This document shows, one piece after another, positions 1-9,178 of a stretch of DNA of 64,000 nt (positions are counted from its first letter, which is position 1; each line of letters opens with the position of its first letter). The notes under the pieces are model-generated. The model did not search any database and was not told the DNA's origin. It was given only the letters and a program-made list of their open reading frames with translations. Origin of the DNA: UBA4732 sp963823075 (GTDB lineage: Bacteria > Planctomycetota > Planctomycetia > Gemmatales > Gemmataceae); the NCBI GenBank assembly GCA_963823075.1, contig CAWGKE010000023.1:2232001-2296000 (forward strand), given 5' to 3'. The translations under genes and the position numbers were made by a program.

Positions 1-654
1 GCCCCGCGGCTGGTGATCCTCTTCGAGGCCGGCGGCGTCGCCCCGCAGCTGCCCACCATGCCCATCAGCGTCGGCGATTCCCGCACCTTCTACCGCGGCC
101 TGATGGCGACCAGCATGTGCGACATCATGGAAACCTGTCAGCGCGGCATGGTCGATTACACTTTCCTCGGCGGCGCCCAGATCGACGCCTACGGCAATCT
201 CAATTCCACCATGATCGGCGCCGACCACGCCCGGCCGAAGGTGCGCCTGCCCGGCAGCGGCGGCGCCAACGACCTCGCCTCCCTCTGCTGGCGCATCCTC
301 GTCGTCACCAGCCACGACCGCCGGCGCTTCGTCGAGAAGCTCGACTTCGTGACCACGCCGGGCTACCTGACCGGCCCCGGCGCCCGCGAGGCCGCCGGCC
401 TGCCGCCGGGGACCGGGCCGTACCGCGTCATCACCGACCTGGCCGTCCTCGGCTACCACGAAGCCACCCGCCGGATGCAAGTCCTCAGTCTGCACCCCGG
501 CGTGTCGCTGGAACAGGTCCGCGGCGCCACCGGCTTCGACCTCGGCGCCGCCGAGGAACTGTCCGTCACCGTCGCGCCGACCGCGGAGGAGCTGCGCCTC
601 CTCCGCGACGAGGTCGATCCGCACCGCTACATCCTCGGCCGAAACCAAGGATGA
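1..654 (+). CDS. CoA-transferase beta subunit (GctB/IpdB-like), 5' partial
   Basis: The reading frame is open from the window edge, so the start lies upstream. The protein matches the beta subunit of class I CoA-transferases (glutaconate/3-oxoacid CoA-transferase type): an N-terminal FEAGG segment, PISVGDSR, then FLGGAQIDAYGN and the glycine-rich GSGGANDLAS block near residue 85, and a C-terminal ILGRN close. This subunit pairs with an alpha subunit and moves CoA between acyl groups; the alpha gene would be expected just upstream, outside the window. The substrate cannot be told from sequence. The TGA stop at 652-654 lies inside the first unit of a heptamer repeat array, so the last codons may have been altered by that repeat. 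Confidence 0.85.
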   Translation, partial: APRLVILFEAGGVAPQLPTMPISVGDSRTFYRGLMATSMCDIMETCQRGMVDYTFLGGAQIDAYGNLNSTMIGADHARPKVRLPGSGGANDLASLCWRILVVTSHDRRRFVEKLDFVTTPGYLTGPGAREAAGLPPGTGPYRVITDLAVLGYHEATRRMQVLSLHPGVSLEQVRGATGFDLGAAEELSVTVAPTAEELRLLRDEVDPHRYILGRNQG

Positions 655-719
655 AGGATGAAGGATGAAAAATGAACAAAGCGACGGCTGATTCATCCTT
701 CACTTCATCCTTCCTCCTT
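647..719. repeat. Heptamer hairpin element A (empty form)
   Basis: Three units of AAGGATG plus one decayed unit (AAAAATG) run from 647 to 674. The inverted counterpart, built of TTCATCC-type units, runs from about 690 to 719. The middle of about 15 bases holds no gene. It is a diverged member of the family described at 1454-1896, 25961-26031 and 49490-49560. The stop codon of the CoA-transferase gene is part of the first unit. Confidence 0.75.
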
Positions 720-807
720 CCGAGTGGCCCCGCGCCGAAACGCGACCTATAGTTGTGCAACCTGAGATCCCGCCGCCGACCCAGGCGAACCTGTCCCGAG
801 CCGAGAC

Positions 808-1893
<1,086 letters not shown>

Positions 1894-1896
<3 letters not shown>

Positions 1897-3234
1897 AGGG
1901 AGCGGCAAATCCTTGAACTCGAACGGAATGTTCACCTGCCGCGTGATCCAGGTGTGATAGATCAGCTTGGCCGGCGGCTCCGGCTTGCCGTTGTTCGTGC
2001 CGTAGGTCATCTGCATTTCGACGTGGTTGGCCGACTGGTTCATCCAGTTGCTCTGGAAGACCTGCATTGGGTTTCCCTTCGCGTCCAGCACCTCGATCCG
2101 CTGGTACAGCGAGTTCACCCAGGAATAGTCGTTGGGGTCGTCCTTGAGGTCCTCGGTGATCGCCATCTTGATCTGATACTGCTTGCCGGGCTGCTCCGTC
2201 ACGTCCTCGATGACGAATTGCGTCGTGCCGATTTCGGCCTTGGTCCCCTTGGCCTGCGCCAGCTTGTCGGTGACGACCGCGTCCTTCTGTTCCACCAGCA
2301 GCGTCGCGGGGATCGTGCCGCGGATGACCTTCGCGGTGGTCGCCTGCTCGGACGGCCGCTGCAAGTTGACCTGGGTCTGCATGGTGTACATGCGATTGCC
2401 GTTGCCGTACTTGCCGGCCGTCCAGCGGCGGCCGCCGAACGGGTTGTTGAGGAACTGGTTGGGATCGATGGGAATGAGCAGCGAGTTCTTCTCGTTGTCG
2501 TAGGCGGCGTCGAGGTGGGCTTCGCCGACGCCGAGAATGGCCATTTTCGGCTCCACGAACACCGTAAACATGAGCGTCAGGCTGTCGGTGCGCGACGGGG
2601 CCGGTGCGGGCCGGGCGGCCTGGCCGAAGTCGATGTTGCGGTACTGGCTGAAGCCGGTGGCGGCGAAGCGGAAGGCCCCCTCGTAGTGGACGAACGGCGA
2701 AGCGCCGTCTCCCTGGAAGAGGCGGACGTGATCGTCGCCGTAGCCCTGCTGGAGCACGAGGCCCGACGAGCGGCTGATTTTGTCGAGGGCTTCCCAGAAG
2801 GACGCATCCTGGAAGTCGAAGCTATAGAGCTTATTGGGATCGTTGACGTTGTATTCGACGTGGTAGCCGGTCTGGCGGATCAGCTCGTCGAAAGCGTCCT
2901 TGATCGGCTTGTCGGCGATCTTGAAGGTGACGCGCTTGGGGGCGAGCAAGGCCGCGTTTTCGAGGACGGGCAGAAGCTCGTCCACGCGCCGGCGGACCTC
3001 GGCGTCGGGGTTGGTGAGCGCCTGCCGGAGGGCGGGGAGGACTTTGGGACCGGCCGCCTTGAGGGCGAGGCTGGCCTCGTCGCGGACGCGGTAGTCGTGG
3101 TCGCCGAGCTGTTCGATCAGCTTGACGACTGCGGGGTCCGGCGGCGGCTCGGCCGGCGGGGCGTCCGCCCGGAGCGCCGCGGCCAGCGTGAAACAGCAGA
3201 CGACGGCGAGCGGGAATGTCTTGGTCACGCGCAA
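1894..3234 (-). CDS. Secreted HEAT-repeat hypothetical protein
   Basis: A 446-residue protein with a Sec signal peptide (about residues 1-23, ending near LRADA) followed by a proline-rich linker. Residues about 35-95 resemble a HEAT repeat pair (LGDHDYRVRDEASLALKAAG, then PDAEVRRRVDELLPVL). The next part (RVTFKIADKPIKDAFDEL) resembles the short N-terminal module found in secretins and related envelope proteins. The remainder is a beta-rich region with no clear family. Such HEAT-plus-unknown secreted proteins are frequent in planctomycetes. It is transcribed towards the element at 1454-1896, where its TGA stop forms the element's right edge. Confidence 0.7.
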
Positions 3235-3749
3235 ACCTCCGCGGCGTCAACCCGGTGTCCGGTCACGGTTGTTTCTGCCCACCGAGTATAAGCGGCCCGC
3301 GGCTTCGCCGCAAGCAATCGGCCGAATTCCGTCTCCGGCGCCTGCGCCAAACGGTGCGCCAAGCGGCGGGCGGACGCGAAAATATGGTACACCTCGATGT
3401 TCCGGGGGCGCCGGGCGACGCCGAGTGTACCACGCGGAGGAGGCGTCTGGGCAGATCAAAGCGGAGCGCAAATGGATGCGTATGAGGGCCGATGCAGCAG
3501 AGCAGGGGCGACGCTGTCCAGCAGGCGGCCCTGGCCGAGATGGGCGCGACGAAGGAGCGGATCGCCAATACCTTCCACTGCCTGGACGGACGCGCCAACG
3601 GGGCGGGAATCGCTGTCGGAGAGCGACGGGTGGCCCATGGGCGATCCCGGAATAAATGAAGCGACAACAGTTTCCCTATTTTCCCTCCTTTTTCACTATT
3701 TTCCCCAGATCGAGTATCCTGACGGTCGCCTTTTCTTGGCCATGAGCGC
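3235..3749. other. Intergenic region with one weak small ORF
   Basis: This stretch of 515 bases has no convincing gene. One 55-codon ORF on the plus strand (3492-3659, starting MQQSRGDAVQQAALAEMGAT) has coding-like third positions in its first half but a decayed second half. It may be a remnant. The AT-rich stretch near 3660-3730 looks like ordinary spacer. The upstream signals of the HEAT-repeat gene must lie at its left edge. Confidence 0.35.
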
Positions 3750-4136
3750 TCACCAGAGCCGGGTCAGCCCATAGGCGTCGAAAGCGGAATCCACCGATGC
3801 CAGGGTCAGTCCCTCCACCAGCGCGGTCGCCGCGATCAGGCGGTCGAACGGGTCTTTGTGGTGGAGCGGTAGGGCAGTCAACGGTTCGATGTGCTGGGCC
3901 TCCAAGGGCAACAGATGAATATCGGCTGCCAGGAGATCGGCGGGAAACATCGTACCGAACGGCGCCGGCATGGGCAATTTGCCGATCCGCACCTTGAGGG
4001 CGATCTCGAGCAGGCTAATGGGCGAGAGCCAGCGTTCGTTGGCTGGATCCTCGATCGCGGTCTTGGCCGTCCGACTCAGTCGCGGATCATTCGCAAGAAA
4101 CCAGAGCAGGGTATGGGTGTCGAGGAGCAGTCTCAT
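3750..4136 (-). CDS. vapC: VapC-type PIN-domain ribonuclease toxin
   Basis: A 128-residue PIN protein that fits the family length. The acidic metal-binding residues are in place: D6 (LLLDTHTLLWFL), E44 (SPISLLEIALKVRIGKL), D95 and D98 (HHKDPFDRLIAA), and D116 (SVDSAFD). VapC toxins cleave RNA, often initiator tRNA or rRNA, and are held in check by the antitoxin encoded just upstream. The start ATG overlaps the antitoxin stop by four bases, the usual translational coupling. All catalytic positions are present, so it is probably active. Confidence 0.9.
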   Translation of the reverse strand: MRLLLDTHTLLWFLANDPRLSRTAKTAIEDPANERWLSPISLLEIALKVRIGKLPMPAPFGTMFPADLLAADIHLLPLEAQHIEPLTALPLHHKDPFDRLIAATALVEGLTLASVDSAFDAYGLTRLW

Positions 4137-4393
4137 TCCACGTACTCGCGGAGTTCCTCAAGCGGTTCTTTGAAGTTCGGCGGGACGATGAGCTTTCCCT
4201 GCCATCGACCGGCCTTGGGTATCCCCGTAACAGGCGGCCGTGGTCGTGGCGGCCGCTGCGGCATTACCGGAATGCGGACAAGCTGCGCCACGGGGACCTC
4301 GTTTTCGGTGATGGTGATCGCGTCTCCCGGGTTGAGTTGATGGATCAACTCAGCGAGTTGCGCCTGGGCGTCTTGCAAGGTAGTCGTCGTCAT
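4133..4393 (-). CDS. vapB: VapB/Phd-type antitoxin
   Basis: An 86-residue protein with an N-terminal Phd/YefM-like fold: LQDAQAQLAELIHQLNPGDA, then ITITENEVPVAQLVRI, typical of the DNA-binding dimer. The C-terminal half is proline-rich and ends in LEELREYVE, as expected for a disordered toxin-binding tail. It is coupled to the VapC gene through ATGA at 4133-4136 and probably represses their shared promoter. Its own ATG overlaps the stop of a decayed PIN fragment. Confidence 0.85.
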   Translation of the reverse strand: MTTTTLQDAQAQLAELIHQLNPGDAITITENEVPVAQLVRIPVMPQRPPRPRPPVTGIPKAGRWQGKLIVPPNFKEPLEELREYVE

Positions 4394-4480
4394 GCTTTGT
4401 TATCCTTTCTCCACGGCGCATGCAAAGGCAGTTTGCCGATCCGCGCCTTGCGGGCAATCTCCACCGCCGCCCGCCAGCCG
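4390..4480 (-). pseudogene. PIN-domain (VapC) remnant
   Basis: On the minus strand the residues EIARKARIGKLPLHAPW, followed shortly by a stop, closely resemble the LLEIALKVRIGKLPMPAPF segment of the intact VapC beside it. Only about 25 residues are left; the rest of the PIN fold is missing. The TGA stop at 4390-4392 overlaps the ATG of VapB. This looks like a leftover of an earlier toxin gene or of a tandem toxin-antitoxin array. The match is short, so confidence is moderate. Confidence 0.45.
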
Positions 4481-4511
4481 TCATTGTAGGGCCATCCGGT
4501 TCGCCAAGCGA

Positions 4512-4772
4512 CTACGGCGGCGACCGACTTGCGTTGCGGCGTCGCCGCGTGGCGACGAGCAAACGAGGTGCGGAGGCGATCCCATGCAGGCGGCTTTCCA
4601 GCACGACGCAGCCGTACAGCACGAACTCGCGGTTTTGCCGGAGGAAGTCCCAGCAGTCCAAGACGATCTGGACCGCCTCAGGGCGGGTGCAGACGGGGCC
4701 CCATCCCACGACCATGCCGGTCAGGAAGTAAGGATATTCAGTCTCGCCGATGCGATAGCAGCTGCGGGGCAT
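4512..4772 (-). pseudogene. RAYT (REP-associated Y1 transposase), N-terminal fragment
   Basis: The first 65 or so residues (MPRSCYRIGETEYPYFLTG, then TRPEAVQIVLD, then FVLYGCVVLESRLHGIAS) match the start of REP-associated tyrosine transposases of the IS200-like superfamily. The usual LENHLH metal-binding motif is decayed to LESRLH. After about residue 70 the sequence turns into unrelated Arg-rich codons, so the catalytic tyrosine region is lost. Upstream of its start lies a repeat with two hairpins of the kind such transposases act on. A second, even shorter start fragment lies at 5682-5726. Confidence 0.75.
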
Positions 4773-4909
4773 GGAGGACGTTATCGCGCGAAGAGGAGCT
4801 TCGAGAGAGGGGGTTCCTGGACCGGCGGCGGAAACGCGGAGGATGGTGGGCGTCCGCGAAACGGGAGTTTCGCGGACGGCGTTCCCGAACGGGAGTTCGG
4901 GAACGAGGA
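4728..4909. repeat. REP-like direct repeat, copy 1, with two hairpins
   Basis: This block recurs at about 5682-5863 with roughly 85-90 percent identity. It contains the first codons of the RAYT fragment and two adjacent palindromes. Hairpin 1 (4851-4878) has 12-bp arms, CGTCCGCGAAAC and its complement. Hairpin 2 (4880-4905) has 11-bp arms, CGTTCCCGAAC and its complement. Both have the loop GGGA. Paired palindromes next to a RAYT start are typical of REP/BIME sequences. Confidence 0.7.
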
Positions 4910-4933
4910 GAACCCCGCCGCTCTGGCAGGGGC

Positions 4934-5332
4934 TCAGGTTTCCAGGCCGAACTCCCCTGGATTGCCGAAGTTCCCGTAAATGAACTGGTTCAGAAAGCGG
5001 AACCCAGCGATGCCAGCGAAGCCCGTCGGCGGCGTGGGCACACCGACGACGCGAAGGAAGCCATCGAAACCCAACTCAGGGATCTGGACGCGCAGCAGGT
5101 AAATGGTAAAGGATCCCGCATAGGCGCCGCCAAGGGCGACAGACGACCAAACGCAGCCGCCACATAGCAAGCAATCGCTCTCCTGAAGGATGAGATCGAA
5201 GCGGGAGGCGAGCGTTCCCGCGCCGGTGTCCGCGATCAAGAAGCAGGGAAGCGACTGGTTGCCCGCCGCGAGCGTCAGGACGACGCGAATAGTCGGGCGT
5301 CCCAGGCGATGAGGCCAGGCAGCGCGCGGCAT
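4934..5332 (-). CDS. Retropepsin-like aspartic protease domain protein
   Basis: A protein of about 132 residues with the single-domain aspartyl-protease signature: a beta strand, then CFLIADTGAGTLASRF carrying the catalytic D-T-G. It continues with LGGAYAGSFTIYLLRVQIPE and ends in a hydrophobic GIAGFRFLNQF segment, the usual ILG/flap region followed by FLN. Such retropepsin-like proteins act as dimers. I chose the ATG at 5332, which overlaps the upstream gene's stop as TGATG; a GTG at 5338 is possible. The pairing with the DUF5678-like gene is common in planctomycetes. The substrate is unknown. Confidence 0.75.
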   Translation of the reverse strand: MPRAAWPHRLGRPTIRVVLTLAAGNQSLPCFLIADTGAGTLASRFDLILQESDCLLCGGCVWSSVALGGAYAGSFTIYLLRVQIPELGFDGFLRVVGVPTPPTGFAGIAGFRFLNQFIYGNFGNPGEFGLET

Positions 5333-5586
5333 CAGCACCCCCAGACGTACTCGACCTTCGTGGGATCGTGATCCGGATCCACCAAGAACACTCGGCGGGG
5401 GTCGGTTTCGATTTCCCGCAGGCGGCGCAAGAGGAGATCGACGTCCTCCGTCACGGCGACGACCTGGCCGTTGACAATGCCGACGAACTTGCCGGCGTAG
5501 GGCGAGCGGGGATCGATCCGGGCCTCTTCGTTGATGCGGTTGGCCAGTTCACGGTTCCGTTCCCGCACTTCCTCCAGACTGGACAT
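5332..5586 (-). CDS. DUF5678-like small protein
   Basis: About 84 residues from the ATG at 5586 (a longer frame starts at 5625). After a charged N-terminal helix (SLEEVRERNRELANRINEEA) comes the compact motif YAGKFVGIVNGQVVAV, then a helix and DPRRVFLVDPD, as in the DUF5678 family. The function of that family is not known. It is translationally coupled to the aspartic protease gene (TGATG), so the two products probably work together. The pair lies between two copies of a REP-like repeat. Confidence 0.7.
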   Translation of the reverse strand: MSSLEEVRERNRELANRINEEARIDPRSPYAGKFVGIVNGQVVAVTEDVDLLLRRLREIETDPRRVFLVDPDHDPTKVEYVWGC

Positions 5587-5681
5587 GACCAGCGCCTCCG
5601 CACGAATGAGGGGCAAAGTCCACACGGATTCTACGCCCCGCCCTATGGGGAGAACAAGAGACGTCGCGCCTGGCGAGCCAA

Positions 5682-5863
5682 GCAGGGATATTCGGTCTCG
5701 CCGATGTAGTGAGGGCTGCGGGGCATGGAGGGCGTTATAGCACGAAGAGGAGCTTCGAGGGAGGAGGTTCCTGGATAGGCGGCGGAAACGCGGAGCATGG
5801 GGGGCGGGCGAAAACGGGAGTTTCGCGGGCGGCGTTCCCGAACGGGAGTTCGGGAACGAGTAG
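5682..5863. repeat. REP-like direct repeat, copy 2, with RAYT start remnant
   Basis: This is the second copy of the block at 4728-4909, in the same orientation. On the minus strand it begins a RAYT reading frame (MPRSPHYIGETEYPC from 5726) that breaks off after 15 residues. The second palindrome is perfectly kept at 5833-5858 (arms CGTTCCCGAAC, loop GGGA). The first palindrome is slightly decayed (GCGAAAAC against GTTTCGC). The two copies bracket the aspartic protease/DUF5678 pair. Confidence 0.65.
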
Positions 5864-6011
5864 AAGCCGTGATGCCGGCCAGGTCAACTTCATCGGCTTG
5901 TTAGCCAGCACCCAGTGTCATCAGCAGTACTCCTGTGCGAGCACCAAAACATCAGCTATTTCGACATCAATATACTTCAAGAATACCTGTATCTCTGGAA
6001 GTTCAAGATTC

Positions 6012-7477
6012 GTAATCGTTCAACGCTACGAGAGCAGTGAGGGGCAGGGTTGGCCGGTGCGATGGGCGAGGACAGCCTCATGCAGGTAATCCAGGACATT
6101 CTTCGCCTGCAACCGCCGGGTTTGCACCACGGTCAGAATCCGCTCGACGAAGCGACAGCCGTTCCCACTCCAGCAGCCGAAACTCCGCCTGCGCCACAGC
6201 ACCGCCCGACGCAGCAGTCGTTCCACGTGGTTGTTCGTCGGCTCCAGTCCCTCCGTCGTCACGAACGTCCACAGCGCAGGCTCCAACGCCAGCACGTTCT
6301 CGCAGAACCGCACCACCGTTGGGTCGGCGCCGAGGATCGCGCCTTCCAGCAGCACCCGGTTCATCCGTCGCATCACCGGGGCCAGCCGCGCTTCCAGTTG
6401 TGCCCGCGTGACCTGTCCGTCCCGGAACCCGTGCCACGCGGCGAAGACCTTCCTGACCAGTCGCCGCCCCTCCCGTCCGACCCACTCTTCGGGGCCGCCC
6501 CGGTCGATGATCTTCTGGAAATCCCGTTTCAGGTGCGCCCAGCAGATCTGCCGCCGCTGGGGCGGCACCCGGTTGTACGGGCCCCAGCGGTCGCTGCACA
6601 GGATCCCCAGGATCTCCAGGCCCAGGATCGCCGTCAGGCCCGCCGCGCTTCGGCGGGCGTGGATCACGAAGGCCACCACCCGGGTGGTGGCCGCCGCCCA
6701 CAGCCAGCACAACGCCCCCGCGAGTTTCCAACTGGTCTCGTCGGCGTTCTTGACCGCCGCCTGGCGCACCGCCGCCACCGCCTCCTGGTGGGCCGTCTCC
6801 AGGGCGGCGCCGACTTCTTGCTCGAGGTTGCAGACCGTGCCCAAGGCGATCGGGGCGTCGAAGACCGCGTCGGCGATCTCCTCGACGCCGCGCTTGCTCA
6901 GGCCGTGACAGCCGGAGAAGTAGGACAGCGTGCCGGTCAGCCGCGGCCCGACACTGTGGGCGCGAACCGCCGCCGGGATGACCGCATGCGTCCGGTGGCC
7001 GCAGCAGGGGCAGGTGCGGGCGTGGCCCTGGTACTCGGTGACCTCGGCTATGACCGGGGGCAGTTCGATGGTTTGGAAGCGGGTGGGCTCGGGATCGCCC
7101 GGCGAGGGCTGGGCGGGCAGGGCCGCGGCACAGCGCTCACACCGCTTGGGGACCAAGTGCTTGAAATGGTTGACCCGCTCGGCGGGAAGCAACCGCCGCA
7201 GCTGCGGGGGATGGCCCAGTTGTCCGCCGGCTGGACGTTTGGACTTCTTTTTCTGGACCGGCTTGGGTGCGCCGGGGGGATTGGCGGACGGCGGCAGCGA
7301 GGAGTTGGAACTGTTGGTGCCGAGTCGGGCTTCCAACTCGGCGACGCGGCGTTCCAACTCGGCGATGCGCCTATCGCGTTCGTAGCATCCCGGGCACACG
7401 GAAGCGTCCATGCCACGATTTTAGCAGTCGGCTCTCGGCGCAGCTGCGCTGCTTTGCGAATTCCGCTGGACGGTTAC
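6012..7477 (-). mobile_element. Complete IS66-family insertion sequence
   Basis: The element is 1466 bp long with a single transposase gene. Its ends form imperfect terminal inverted repeats: the left begins GTAATCGTTCAACGC and the right (opposite strand) begins GTAACCGTCCAGCGG, 11 of 15 positions equal. Both are of the GTAA type known from IS66. CAAGATTC flanks it on both sides (6004-6011 and 7478-7485), the 8-bp target duplication expected for this family. It has only a TnpC-like gene and no tnpA/tnpB. Confidence 0.9.
6026..7411 (-). CDS. IS66-family transposase (TnpC-like)
   Basis: A full-length 461-residue transposase. It begins with a coiled coil (ERDRRIAELERRVAELEARLG) and the NSSNSSLPPS segment of IS66 proteins. 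Two Cys pairs follow (CERC at 91-94, CPCC at 134-137), probably a zinc-binding site. The DDE residues are D224 (NADETSW), D274 (CSDRWGPY) and E397 (EPTNNHVERLLR). The frame is intact, so the element may still be active. It fills nearly the whole insertion sequence and is read in the same direction as the gene it interrupts. Confidence 0.95.
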   Translation of the reverse strand: MDASVCPGCYERDRRIAELERRVAELEARLGTNSSNSSLPPSANPPGAPKPVQKKKSKRPAGGQLGHPPQLRRLLPAERVNHFKHLVPKRCERCAAALPAQPSPGDPEPTRFQTIELPPVIAEVTEYQGHARTCPCCGHRTHAVIPAAVRAHSVGPRLTGTLSYFSGCHGLSKRGVEEIADAVFDAPIALGTVCNLEQEVGAALETAHQEAVAAVRQAAVKNADETSWKLAGALCWLWAAATTRVVAFVIHARRSAAGLTAILGLEILGILCSDRWGPYNRVPPQRRQICWAHLKRDFQKIIDRGGPEEWVGREGRRLVRKVFAAWHGFRDGQVTRAQLEARLAPVMRRMNRVLLEGAILGADPTVVRFCENVLALEPALWTFVTTEGLEPTNNHVERLLRRAVLWRRRSFGCWSGNGCRFVERILTVVQTRRLQAKNVLDYLHEAVLAHRTGQPCPSLLS

Positions 7478-8493
7478 CAAGATTCTTACGGTCTGTCGTG
7501 ATGCTGGCTGGCGTCGCGTGAAGTAGTTTGCTGGTGAACGAGTAGATATAGTCGTACTCGTCTGTCAGATTCACTTTCTGCGCCATCTGGTTCACTTTCT
7601 GCGCCATCTGGCGCCAGTTCCAACGCTTGGGTTTAAGATTCCTGACATCTTGCGGAACGGTTGTGTCAAACCAGGCCCTTTCGAGTGCAATCTCGGCCAG
7701 AGCTTGCTTAACCTGGGGGACGGCTTTGGTCTCAACGAGATGGACCTGGAATCCATAGCCGTTTGTTTGAGCGTCTTTGGCGTAGATAGAAAACCGCCTG
7801 CTTGCTTCTACGTCGATTGCTTCGGAGATCGACTTCAGGGTAGAGGCACATGCCTGTCGGCGCACGTCACCGGGCGGGAGGACTTTGGCAGCATCGAGTG
7901 CCTTTTCATGGGCCTCCTTTTCCCTGTCGCCGAACGACTTGAGTAAAGCAACTTCACGTTCGAGTTGTGCTTTCTCGTCTTGGAAGTACCGTTGCTGCGT
8001 ATCGATCAGTTGGTCGAAGTACACGAGGCCGTAGCGTGGATCGAGTTTGAAAAGGTGAAGCCAGACGCTCAGCTCAAAAATGTAGCGGGCGACCGCGATG
8101 ACACCCAAGGTCTCGACAAAGTTGAAGTTCTGCTCGGTGAAGAGCCGGATGCGGACAAGCGCGTCTCCAGCGACAGAGAGGCACCACGAGTTGTGGTCCA
8201 ATTTGTTGAAGGCGGCCTGGATGGTGGGTGTTCGTAGTCGCTGCGCAACGGCGTCCAAACTCGACCGGCGCGAGCGAATCGACTGGATCAGTTGTTCGAT
8301 GTTGTGTTTGTGCCGTTCGGCCATAACGCGACTCCGTGCCTGACACGCCACGATGCATGATTTTGCTGGCTAACTGGTGAGTATGCTGACCGGCCCGGTC
8401 AGCACATCAGGGCCGCCGGTCAGCATATCAGCGGCACCGGCGCGCTATTTCGGGCGAACCGGTGCGGGTGAATCAGCATCTCAATCCCACAGC

Positions 8494-8555
8494 CACCCTG
8501 CCGGGACTCGAACCCGGACCGTCGCGCGATGGCGTGCCCCGGTTCGGGCAAGGTG
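8494..8555 (-). other. tRNA-like motif, not a full tRNA
   Basis: On the minus strand a perfect T-arm (CCGGG, TTCGAGT, CCCGG) is followed by CAGGGTG. That heptamer can pair with CACCTTG 62 bases upstream as an acceptor-like stem. Only 31 bases separate the acceptor strand from the T-arm, about ten too few for D and anticodon arms. It could be a decayed tRNA, a leftover attachment site made of a tRNA 3' end, or chance pairing. Confidence 0.25.
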
Positions 8556-9071
8556 GACCGCCGTTTGGTGCAGGCACGGCATAGCCCGATTGGACCTGGC
8601 GTTGACGCTACCGCCAGCCCCGACTGTCGATCCGAGACTGGGAGACGTGCAGACGATCTTCCCGCCTGCAAGGGGTCGGTAGACCTCTGCCCGCCCGGAC
8701 ATGCCCTGGCCCGGAACTCGCGGCAGGCATGAGTTCGCGCGTCCTCCCCCCGTCTACCAGGGGAGGCGCCTGTCCCCGAGAGGCAGCACGGAGCGCCCGT
8801 GCCTTCCCCGCCATAGGGACTCCGGCATTGCAGCCGGATGCGAGATTCAGACAACGCCGGATACGCCACGCCGCGTCGATGGGTCAAATTGTGTCGCATT
8901 CTCCCTTGGCACGCCGAAAACCCCTCGCCGCCGTTCAAGCCGGCCTGCTCATTGGCGAGTCGTTCGGTTTCCTGCCCCTCCAAGGTACACCTTGCCGACG
9001 AAAAAGAAAGCAAAATGCAAGGCTGGCCGCCAGAAACGCTTGGCATCAACGAATGGTTACTTCTTGAAGCG

Positions 9072-9178
9072 GATTTCACCGCAGAGAACGCGGAGAGCGC
9101 GGAGAAGAGACAATGGGAAGGCCGATTGGCCCTGTTTTGTCTTCTCTCCGCGCTCTCCGCGTTCTCTGCGGTGAAATC
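9072..9178. repeat. Long palindrome with 34-bp perfect arms
   Basis: The arms at 9072-9105 and 9145-9178 are perfect inverted repeats. They begin GATTTCACCGCAGAGAACGC and are built of purine-rich words (GCAGAGAACGCGGAGAG). The 39-base loop holds a second small hairpin (GGCC GATT GGCC). It lies just 3' of the DUF1501 remnant and could end transcription. Related GCAGAG-type palindromes are dispersed in many bacterial genomes. Confidence 0.75.

Larger units (their letters stand above)
5921..8324 (-). pseudogene. Hypothetical gene split by the IS66 insertion
   Basis: The 5' part (8324 down to 7478) and the 3' part (6003 down to 5921) are separated by the IS66 element and one copy of its 8-bp target duplication. 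Removing these joins the frames exactly, giving 309 codons and a TGA at 5921-5923. The junction reads TTDRKNLELPEIQVFLKYID. The protein is mostly helical with a hydrophobic centre (ETLGVIAVARYIFELSVWLHLF), somewhat like DUF5677-type proteins of unknown role. It holds a tandem 21-bp duplication (QMAQKVN twice). GC content is lower than in neighbouring genes, suggesting acquisition. ATG 8324 was chosen over 8351. Confidence 0.8.

Noticed and set aside
6050..7501. A 483-codon plus-strand frame opposite the IS66 transposase
   Set aside because: It is a shadow of a transposase with intact DDE residues and runs past the insertion-sequence border.
8494..8555. A tRNA gene on the minus strand
   Set aside because: The T-arm is perfect, but only 31 bases lie between it and the best acceptor strand, so no D and anticodon arms fit. 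Reported only as a tRNA-like motif.
8490..8880. tmRNA, RNase P RNA or SRP RNA in the structured intergenic region
   Set aside because: I could not find a tag reading frame with a stop, a 5' end pairing with the acceptor-like end, or the conserved RNase P or SRP core words.
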